A stretch of DNA of 64,000 nt from Ruegeria arenilitoris (GTDB taxonomy: Bacteria > Pseudomonadota > Alphaproteobacteria > Rhodobacterales > Rhodobacteraceae), in assembly GCF_013031355.1 (NCBI RefSeq), contig NZ_WPZO01000012.1, positions 1-64,000 on the forward strand. The letters run 5' to 3'. The notes under the pieces are model-generated. The model did not search any database. It was not told the DNA's origin and worked only from the letters and a program-made list of their open reading frames with translations. The translations under genes were made by a program, and so were the position numbers. The stretch's first letter is position 1. Every line of letters starts with the position of its first letter. Shown here piece after piece: positions 58,012 to 64,000 of this stretch.

Positions 58012-58293
58012 ATGAAGGTTTCTGCGACTCTTCCCGCTGCACATCCACCGACGACACCCCAGAAACTACAGGCCGCCGCCGTCGAGTTGGAGGCGGCGTT
58101 TCTGGCTGAAATGCTCAAGGCGTCCGGATTGGGTGAGGCGCGCCATTCCTTTGGCGGCGGAGCGGGGGAAGATCAGTTTTCCTCTTTCCTTGTGCAGCAT
58201 CAGGCGCGCGTGCTGGCCGAATCCGGTGGCGTCGGTCTGTCCGAAATCCTGTTCCAGTCCATGATGGAGAAAACCAATGCCGACCAAAGCTGA
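58012..58293 (+). CDS. FlgJ-like rod-binding protein (without muramidase domain)
   Basis: 93 residues from the ATG at 58012 with GGAG six bases upstream; an ATG at 57991 (GAGAAAG before it) is an alternative. The sequence KLQAAAVELEAAFLAEMLKA followed by GGGAGEDQFSSFLVQHQA matches the N-terminal rod-binding domain of FlgJ. As in other Alphaproteobacteria, the muramidase half is missing. It overlaps the next gene by 17 bases. Confidence 0.82.
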   Translation: MKVSATLPAAHPPTTPQKLQAAAVELEAAFLAEMLKASGLGEARHSFGGGAGEDQFSSFLVQHQARVLAESGGVGLSEILFQSMMEKTNADQS

Positions 58294-58636
58294 CACCGAC
58301 CTGATCCAATCCTTGGAAGAAGTGCTGGACCTTGAGCGTACCGCGCTTGTCGATGGTGATCTGGACCGGCTGAATCACATGGCGCCGGAAAAGGAGAAGC
58401 TGATCGGCGCGATCAACGAGCTTCAGGTCTTTGACAGTGCCGAGTTGATTCGCGTGCAACAAAAGGTCGAGCGCAATCAGGCCTTGCTGAACAGCGCGGC
58501 CGAAGGGATTCGCGCTGTGGCCAGCCGTATGGCCGAGCTGCGCCGCGTGCGTCAGGAGTTCAGCACCTATGGCGCTGACGGCCAGCGCAACGGATACACC
58601 GTACGCCACCATGCAAAACTGGAAAAACGGGCATAG
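58277..58636 (+). CDS. flgN: FlgN-like flagellar chaperone
   Basis: 119 residues, almost entirely helical: LIQSLEEVLDLERTALVDGD and LDRLNHMAPEKEKLIGAINE are typical of FlgN, the chaperone for hook-filament junction proteins FlgK and FlgL. Assignment rests on helical pattern and position next to flgJ and flagellin. Confidence 0.75.
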   Translation: MPTKADTDLIQSLEEVLDLERTALVDGDLDRLNHMAPEKEKLIGAINELQVFDSAELIRVQQKVERNQALLNSAAEGIRAVASRMAELRRVRQEFSTYGADGQRNGYTVRHHAKLEKRA

Positions 58637-58712
58637 CGGCGGGTTTGATTCAAATCCGAATTTTCTGGCTTGGGCGCTTTAGCACTCCGTTAGGGGATCA
58701 GGGGCAAAGGTG

Positions 58713-58801
58713 GTCGGGCACCTGAAACAGCAGGTGGCGCGAACAGCCCGACGGCGGATCGCAGTGATCAGAAAGACGTCAAAGCCCGCATGTGGTGCGG
58801 G
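58713..58801 (+). promoter_or_regulatory. Structured leader of the flagellin gene
   Basis: GTCGGGC (58713-58719) pairs with GCCCGAC (58746-58752), enclosing ACCTG/CAGGT (58720-58724 / 58731-58735). A second stem CCCGCA/TGCGGG (58785-58790 / 58796-58801) follows. The gene start is 45 bases further on. FlbT, encoded just downstream, acts on flagellin leader RNA in Caulobacter, so this is a candidate target. Confidence 0.5.
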
Positions 58802-58845
58802 GTAAGCATGGGCGTAAAGGGCCCGAACGGAAAAGGAAGAAAGCT

Positions 58846-60057
58846 ATGTCCAGCATTCTGACCAACAACGGCGCAATGGTTGCGCTGCAAACTCTGAAAT
58901 CGGTCAACAAGAACCTGGCACAGACCCAGAACGCGATCTCGACAGGTAAGGACGTTGCAACCGCCAAGGACAACTCGGCCGTCTGGGCGATCTCCAAAGT
59001 CATGGAATCCGACGTAAAGGGCTTCAACGCGATCAAGGACAGCCTGGCGCTGGGTGAATCGACCGTTGCTGTGGCCCGCAACGCCTCGGAGACCGTGACC
59101 GACCTTCTGACCCAGATGAAGGGCAAGATCGTCGCCGCGCAGGAAGACAACGTGGATCGTGGCAAGATCAACGACGACGTGACCGCTCTGCGTGATCAGA
59201 TCGCCGCGGTTGTGGGCGCAGCTCAGTTCAACGGCCTCAATCTGGTTAATGGTTCGACCGGGTCCGCCTCGATCCTGTCCTCACTCGACCGAGACAACAC
59301 CGGCAATGTCACGGCGTCGTCCATCGCTGTTGCCGGTCAGGATTTGTCGGTTGGTGGCTATACCGCCAATGACATTTTCTCGGGCAGTTCGGCGGGTGCA
59401 TCGGCGAACGGCGATACCGTTGCAATCGCGCTGGATAATGGCGGCGGAAACGAACAGATCGAGATCGCAGAGAACGGTGCAGCGTTTGCTGCCGGTGACA
59501 GCGTCAGCCTTACTGTTGGTGACGAAACTGTATCGTATACGGTGACGGCAGACGATGCAGCGGCAACAACCACGGCTGATATCGTTGCGGTTGCGCTCAA
59601 GGCCAAGGTTGACGAGTTGGGTGTCGCAGGTCTGACCGTCGACTATGACAGCGGTACACCTGGAACGCTGAACTTCACCAATGGCGGCACTAACGACCTG
59701 ACGGTCAGTGGTCAGTTCGCCAACGCCGGCTCGGGTGGTCTGGGTGCATTGTCTTCGATTGATGTTTCCACTGGCGCTGGTGCAAACGCCGCGTTGGCAA
59801 CTGTTGAAACGCTGATCGATACAGCCATCGACGCCTCGGCCGCGTTCGGCTCGGCCCAAGGCCGGATCGAAACCCAGCAGGAGTTCATCTCGAACCTGGC
59901 TGACTCGTTCAAATCCGGCATCGGTTCGCTGGTTGACGCCGACATGGAAGAGACCTCGGCCCGTCTGCAGGCCCTGCAGGTTCAGCAGCAGCTGGCTACC
60001 CAGTCGCTGTCGATCGCCAACCAGGCGCCGCAGTCGATCCTGTCTCTGTTCCGCTAA
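58846..60057 (+). CDS. fliC: Flagellin
   Basis: 403 residues from the ATG at 58846 with AAAAGGAAGAAAG before it. Conserved N-terminal helix region SSILTNNGAMVALQTLKSVN and C-terminal LQVQQQLATQSLSIANQAPQ / SILSLFR, with a variable, Ala/Gly/Asp-rich centre. The main filament protein. Followed by a GC-rich hairpin and then flaF-flbT. Confidence 0.95.
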   Translation: MSSILTNNGAMVALQTLKSVNKNLAQTQNAISTGKDVATAKDNSAVWAISKVMESDVKGFNAIKDSLALGESTVAVARNASETVTDLLTQMKGKIVAAQEDNVDRGKINDDVTALRDQIAAVVGAAQFNGLNLVNGSTGSASILSSLDRDNTGNVTASSIAVAGQDLSVGGYTANDIFSGSSAGASANGDTVAIALDNGGGNEQIEIAENGAAFAAGDSVSLTVGDETVSYTVTADDAAATTTADIVAVALKAKVDELGVAGLTVDYDSGTPGTLNFTNGGTNDLTVSGQFANAGSGGLGALSSIDVSTGAGANAALATVETLIDTAIDASAAFGSAQGRIETQQEFISNLADSFKSGIGSLVDADMEETSARLQALQVQQQLATQSLSIANQAPQSILSLFR

Positions 60058-60071
60058 ATTTCGGAACTTGA

Positions 60072-60095
60072 CCGGGGCGTGGTAACGCGCCCCGG
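60072..60095 (+). other. Hairpin after flagellin
   Basis: CCGGGGCG (60072-60079) pairs with CGCCCCGG (60088-60095) with an 8-nt loop and no T-run. Probably protects the abundant flagellin mRNA and limits flaF-flbT expression. Confidence 0.6.
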
Positions 60096-60134
60096 CCCTG
60101 ATCGTCAAAAGACGGATTATTGGAAGGATTTCAA

Positions 60135-60509
60135 GTGACACCGCACACTCTTGCACAGCGAGCCTATGCGCAGACCGCCGCCCCCACGCGTACACCGCGC
60201 GACACCGAGTACGAGGCGATTTCAAAGATCACGCATCGGCTCAAGGCTGCCGCTGCCCGGCAAAAATCGGATTTTGGCGGGTTCGTTCAGGCGCTGCACG
60301 AAAATCGCCGTCTTTGGACCGTTTTGGCCAGCGGTGTCACGGATTCGGACAACGCCTTGCCCAACGAGCTGCGGGCCCGGATTTTCTATCTGGCCGAGTT
60401 CACCGAACAGCACAGCAGCCAGGTTCTGGGCAATAAGGCGACTGTGGAACCTCTGCTTGAGATCAACATGGCCGTACTGCGCGGCCTACGACAAAAGGGG
60501 GCCACCTGA
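60135..60509 (+). CDS. flaF: Flagellin synthesis regulator FlaF
   Basis: 124 residues. Start taken at GTG 60135 because GGAAGGA lies six bases upstream; a TTG at 60120 is less likely. FlaF pattern: LAQRAYAQTA, EYEAISKITHRLKAAA, FVQALHENRRLWTVLASGV and LPNELRARIFYLAEFTEQHS. In Caulobacter FlaF is needed for flagellin production and acts with FlbT. It overlaps flbT by one base. Confidence 0.9.
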   Translation: MTPHTLAQRAYAQTAAPTRTPRDTEYEAISKITHRLKAAAARQKSDFGGFVQALHENRRLWTVLASGVTDSDNALPNELRARIFYLAEFTEQHSSQVLGNKATVEPLLEINMAVLRGLRQKGAT

Positions 60510-60910
60510 TGGGCGGGTTGGTTCTGAAACTGGCGCCGAAAGAGAGGGTGCTGATCAACGGTGTGGTTGTTGAAAACGGGGATCGCCGCAGTCGGTTCTC
60601 GATCATGACACCTGATGCCAACGTCCTGCGCTTGCGGGACGCCATCCACCCGGATGAGGTGAACACTCCGGTGCGACGGGTCTGCTATGCCGCCCAGCTT
60701 GTACTGTCCGGCGATATGGAACCCGATCGGGCCCGTCAGCAGCTGCTGCGCCGGGTCGAGGAACTGAGCCAGGTCTTCACCGACTCGGACAGTCGTCGCG
60801 TGCTGTCCGAGGCCACCGAGGCCTTGCTGGCCGAGCAGTACTACAAATGTCTGAAATCTCTGCGCGCGTTGTTGCCGCGCGAAGAACGGTTGATGGCGTA
60901 TCAGCAATGA
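60509..60910 (+). CDS. flbT: Flagellar mRNA regulator FlbT
   Basis: 133 residues. FlbT signature: GLVLKLAPKERVLINGVVVENGDRR shortened here to LKLAPKERVLINGVVVENGD, then a PVRRVCYAAQLVLSGD helix. Binds flagellin leader RNA and lowers its stability when assembly is incomplete. It overlaps flaF and the DUF1217 gene. Confidence 0.92.
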   Translation: MGGLVLKLAPKERVLINGVVVENGDRRSRFSIMTPDANVLRLRDAIHPDEVNTPVRRVCYAAQLVLSGDMEPDRARQQLLRRVEELSQVFTDSDSRRVLSEATEALLAEQYYKCLKSLRALLPREERLMAYQQ

Positions 60911-61698
60911 CGTTCCAGCCTGTCATCCCTACGGGCGGTCTGGTTGGCTGGCGGTTTCTGCAGCGCACCTATGACGCACAGCTCGACAGCTTTTCGTCCT
61001 CATCCGTCAATGAGAGGGAGCGGCAGTATTTTCTAGAGAATATCGGCAAGGTGGAAGCGGCCGAGGATTTGGTGTCGGACCGCCGCTTGTTGCAGGTCGC
61101 TCTGGGCGCTTTCGGTTTGGAGGACGATATCAATAATCGCTACTTCATCCAGAAGGTGCTTTCCGATGGCACCAGTGCCGACGATGCGCTGTCAAACCGG
61201 CTGTCGGACGGCAGGTATCGGGAGTTTTCCGAAGCCTTCGGTCTGGGGCCGGGGGAAATACGCAGAACCGGGCTGGCGAGCTTTATGGAAGATATTGCAC
61301 GCGACAACGACGTGTCCCGGTTTGAGATCGAGGTGGGCGATTCCGACGAAACCATGCGGATTGCGCTGTATGCGCAGCACGCTCTGGTCGATCTGGCCGG
61401 GCAAAGCGGAAGTGCGGACACCAAGTGGTTCGATCTGATGAGCTTGCCACCGCTGCGCAGCATGATGGAGACAGCGCTTGGCCTGCCGTCCAGTTTTGCC
61501 CAATTGGATATCGACCGGCAGCTTGAGGTGTTCAAAGACAGGCTGTCGGGTGTGACCGGGTCGGATGATCTGTCGCAGTTTACCGATGAGGCAGCTGTGG
61601 CTCAGCTGACCGACCGGTACCTTGCCCGCAGCCAGATTGCTCAGTTGCAGAGCACGATTTCTCCCGCTCAAACCGCGTTGATCCTGCTGGGGGCGTGA
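60907..61698 (+). CDS. DUF1217 flagellar-associated protein
   Basis: 263 residues from the ATG at 60907, overlapping the flbT stop by ATGA. Repeated helical DUF1217-like units (FLQRTYDAQLDSFSSSS; EREYFLENI-like; ALGAFGLEDDINNRYFIQKV). The family is found in alphaproteobacterial flagellar regions with unknown role. No signal peptide. Confidence 0.78.
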   Translation: MTFQPVIPTGGLVGWRFLQRTYDAQLDSFSSSSVNERERQYFLENIGKVEAAEDLVSDRRLLQVALGAFGLEDDINNRYFIQKVLSDGTSADDALSNRLSDGRYREFSEAFGLGPGEIRRTGLASFMEDIARDNDVSRFEIEVGDSDETMRIALYAQHALVDLAGQSGSADTKWFDLMSLPPLRSMMETALGLPSSFAQLDIDRQLEVFKDRLSGVTGSDDLSQFTDEAAVAQLTDRYLARSQIAQLQSTISPAQTALILLGA

Positions 61699-61768
61699 CG
61701 GCAAAAAAGGGTCCGGCACCTAACCCGGCCGGTCTTCGTCCGGTCGCAATGCCCGCCCAAAAAATACG

Positions 61769-63343
61769 CTAGCTGCTCAAAACCGCATCTGCTGAGGTCC
61801 TCAGGGCAAAGGATGTGACCGGCTGCGATACGTTGTGTAGTTTGACATCCCCCAACGGCACCGCATTGTTGCAGGCCGGCTGAATATCGGCGGAGACGAC
61901 AATACGGTGGCCGACCTTTTTGCCATATTCCCCCAATCGGGCCGCCACGTTTGCGGCCTGTCCAATGACGGTGAAATCCAGCCGTTCGCGTGATCCGACA
62001 TTGCCATAGGTGACACGCCCATAGGCCACACCGATCGAGCAATCGCAATGAGTGTCAGAGCCGGATAGGCGCAGCTCGCCCAGTTTTTCGACGATTTCGA
62101 TGGCTGATCGCTGGGCATTCCAGCGCGCCGACTCCGAGTTGTCTCCGGCCGGGAATACTGCCAGCACAGCGTCGCCGATGAATTTGAGGACTTCACCGCC
62201 GTTTTCATGAACGATGCCGGACACGGTCTCAAAGAACTCGTTCAACAGTTTGATATAGGCGGCGCGGCCGAGCTGTTCTTCCAGACTGGTGGAATTGCGC
62301 AGGTCGCAGAACATGATGGCAGCGTCGATCTCATCGCCGTCCCCGCGCCGGATTTCGCCGCCCAGAACGCGCGCGCCGGAGCGTTTGCCTACATAAGTCT
62401 CCAGCAGAACCTGCGCATTTTCGCGCTGCATGAAGACCTCGTAAAACCGGGCAATGACCGAGGAGCATTCGAACACCAGCCCTAGGTTTTCGGTGGTGAA
62501 CCCGTCCGGGTGATCGCAAGTCAGGGTCAGAACGTTGGTCCGCCCGTCCGAAAACGGCAACGGCATGGCGACGTAATCAGTTGCTCCCTTGGCACGCAAA
62601 TCCTCCATGATCGGAAAGCTGTTTTGCGGGTTTTCGTCGTTCAGCCGCTGGCGCACCCCGCCCAGCCCGTTCGACACGTGGCGCAAGGGGCTGTTGATAT
62701 AGGCCGGGTGGTCGTGGATTTCGTAGGTGGGCACATTGGTGGAAATCTCGGCCGTGCCCTTTTCCCAGATATAGTGTTTGCCCGCGATCAGCGGATGCAG
62801 CGACCAGGCCAGAATGCTGAGCCGCTGGATGGCGATGCCGTGTTCCAGCATCTTCTCGGCCAAGGCTTTGGTAAAGGCTTCGGGGGTCTGGTTCTCGGAC
62901 GCGCCGCGCATCAGCCAGTCAATCAAAGGCCCGCTGATATTGCCATCTTCGGGATCGCGCAGATCGTTCTCGCCCAGGTCGATGCGCGTATAGGCTGCGG
63001 GCATGAAGCCGATATGGCCCTGAATGGCAGCGCTTTCGGGCAGGGCGTCCTCATAGGCCCAGACGGAGTTGGCCAGTTGTTGACCATTCAGATTGACATC
63101 GTGATAGGTCGCGGTCCCTTTGAAGGGGCAAAAAGTCTGCAATTCGGTTTCGTCGCTAAGATCGATGCAGACGTCATCCCGCGGGAAATAAATCGTGGCT
63201 GGCAGCCGCGTTTCATACATAACCTTGGCGTTGGTGCTTTCGGCAAGAAGGATGTCGTCGCGGTAGATCGCGACCCGCCCGGTCAGCTGTTCGACCGAGA
63301 TGCCGTAACCTTTGGTCTTTGGGGTGGTATGCACATTCATCAT
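61769..63343 (-). CDS. DUF427-adenylyl cyclase fusion protein
   Basis: 524 residues. Residues 20-115 form a DUF427 domain (VAIYRDDILLAESTNAKVMY; CPFKGTATYHDVN; SVWAYEDALPES). Residues 150-310 are a middle sensor-like region with LSILAWSLHPLIAGKHY-type helices. Residues 337-475 form a class III cyclase with metal ligands D347 (FCDLRN) and D391 (FIGDAV), adenine-directing K387 and T458 (DFTVIGQAANVAARL), N465 and R469. All catalytic residues are kept, so cAMP production is expected. There is no signal or membrane segment. A second Met follows the first. Confidence 0.85.
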   Translation of the reverse strand: MMNVHTTPKTKGYGISVEQLTGRVAIYRDDILLAESTNAKVMYETRLPATIYFPRDDVCIDLSDETELQTFCPFKGTATYHDVNLNGQQLANSVWAYEDALPESAAIQGHIGFMPAAYTRIDLGENDLRDPEDGNISGPLIDWLMRGASENQTPEAFTKALAEKMLEHGIAIQRLSILAWSLHPLIAGKHYIWEKGTAEISTNVPTYEIHDHPAYINSPLRHVSNGLGGVRQRLNDENPQNSFPIMEDLRAKGATDYVAMPLPFSDGRTNVLTLTCDHPDGFTTENLGLVFECSSVIARFYEVFMQRENAQVLLETYVGKRSGARVLGGEIRRGDGDEIDAAIMFCDLRNSTSLEEQLGRAAYIKLLNEFFETVSGIVHENGGEVLKFIGDAVLAVFPAGDNSESARWNAQRSAIEIVEKLGELRLSGSDTHCDCSIGVAYGRVTYGNVGSRERLDFTVIGQAANVAARLGEYGKKVGHRIVVSADIQPACNNAVPLGDVKLHNVSQPVTSFALRTSADAVLSS

Positions 63344-63446
63344 CAGACTCCCTGACGCGAGTCTTTATAGGATGGGGCTTTGACCGTCGCATTCCAAGGG
63401 GTGTAACCGGCATTTTACTGCACGTGTCCTGTGCGGTGCGGCTGGA

Positions 63447-64000
63447 TCAGACCATTTGAATCACGTCTTTTTCGATCGACAGCATATAGCCCTTTTTGGC
63501 GATGTTCTTGACCAACAGCTCGCTGACCATCTGATTGCCAAGGGCATCGCGCAGGCGTTTGATCCGGGTTGCGCCCGCGGCCTCATCACAATCGGCGGCG
63601 TCTTTGCCGGATATCATCGCCTCGATCTGCACGCCCGAAAGAACCTCGTCATCCAGACGGGATTCGGCCAGCACCGACAGGGTTTCCATCGCTGCCGGGG
63701 TCAGTTTGAAATCCATATTGTTGAGGTAGACGGTATTTTCCTCGCGGCTGATCAGCAGAGAGGTCACCTGAATCCCGGTGCGTTCGATCTGGGCCATCCG
63801 GCGGTTCAGCAATACCAACATCACCAGAAACACCAGCGCGGTCACCAGCATCGCGCTGGCGAAGACCAGCAGCACGAAGATCACCATGCGATAGCTGGAC
63901 AGCGTGTCCGCAAACGCGGTGCCCGATTGCGCCAGAATCTCAAGCAGGCGGATTTCCGTCTGCGAGGTCAGGTCGCTTTCGATGAACAGCCGCTCGACCC
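63447..64000 (-). CDS. Membrane protein with C-terminal OmpR-like winged helix, partial
   Basis: The frame stays open to the window edge, so the gene is cut at its 5' end; an internal ATG lies at 63887. In order there is a polar, helical segment, then a strong hydrophobic segment (VIFVLLVFASAMLVTALVFL...). A cytoplasmic region with a winged-helix pattern like the OmpR effector domain follows (LTPAAMETLSVLAESRL, then RIKRLRDALGNQMVS and IAKKGYMLSIE). Looks like a membrane-anchored one-component regulator in the reverse order to CadC/ToxR. Family uncertain. Confidence 0.65.
   Translation of the reverse strand, partial: VERLFIESDLTSQTEIRLLEILAQSGTAFADTLSSYRMVIFVLLVFASAMLVTALVFLVMLVLLNRRMAQIERTGIQVTSLLISREENTVYLNNMDFKLTPAAMETLSVLAESRLDDEVLSGVQIEAMISGKDAADCDEAAGATRIKRLRDALGNQMVSELLVKNIAKKGYMLSIEKDVIQMV

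Noticed and set aside
1..64000. tRNA, rRNA, CRISPR arrays, insertion sequences or prophage
   Set aside because: No cloverleaf-like region, regular direct repeats, transposase, integrase or terminal inverted repeats were seen by reading; no computational search could be run.

Overview
The window is a gene-dense, GC-rich chromosomal segment of an alphaproteobacterium, most likely a marine Rhodobacteraceae (Roseobacter group, Ruegeria-like). This rests on gene content and order: a serC-serA pair behind a structured leader, a hutC-hutF / hutIHGU locus, a NasTS-controlled nitrate assimilation operon, alphaproteobacterial FlaF/FlbT flagellin control genes, DapD/DapE and a stand-alone MatB. The genus is an inference. 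No rRNA, tRNA, CRISPR array, prophage or insertion sequence was seen, and no gap between genes exceeds 300 bases (largest: 11763-12047 and 9736-10008).

Layout. 1-57 is the 3' end of a gene that looks like gcvP. 107-11762 (minus strand) is nitrate assimilation: nasT-nasS, then a leader with an ANTAR-type hairpin and an intrinsic terminator, then nrtA, nrtB, a tandem ATPase gene, nirB, nirD and nasA. Nitrate is imported by the ABC system, reduced to nitrite by NasA and to ammonium by NirBD. NasS/NasT would sense nitrate and release the terminator. 12048-14857 is serC-serA, followed by a PPP-family phosphatase and malonyl-CoA synthetase. 17301-24659 is histidine degradation by the five-step route (HutH, HutU, HutI, HutF, HutG), divergently transcribed around a HutC-type operator. 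serB follows, then an ArsR-SRPBCC-YCII mini-operon.

26757-47353 is housekeeping and mixed content: an asparaginase-family protein, small secreted proteins (IalB-like, a 55-residue lipoprotein, LprI-like, cytochrome P460-like), RlmN, a U32 protein, CbpA/CbpM, a C-S lyase-type PLP enzyme, a LOG protein, a threonine dehydratase-like enzyme, DapD, a cupin, a prokaryotic ionotropic-glutamate-receptor-like channel, DapE, RNase R, a lytic transglycosylase and one atypical AT-richer membrane gene.

47496-55078 is a polyamine (putrescine-type) uptake and catabolism locus: transaminase and GntR regulator on the minus strand, and binding protein, ATPase, two permeases and an FAD oxidoreductase on the plus strand. 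Three copies of a TGATCAAAT motif flank both arms. 56003-61698 is a flagellar block (flgD, fliK, flgJ-like, flgN-like, flagellin, flaF, flbT, DUF1217). The window ends with a DUF427-adenylyl cyclase fusion and a truncated membrane protein with an OmpR-like winged helix.

The points most worth following are the NasT leader, the asymmetric nitrate ATPase, the glutamate-receptor-like channel, the polyamine operator set, the flagellin leader and the DUF427-cyclase fusion.
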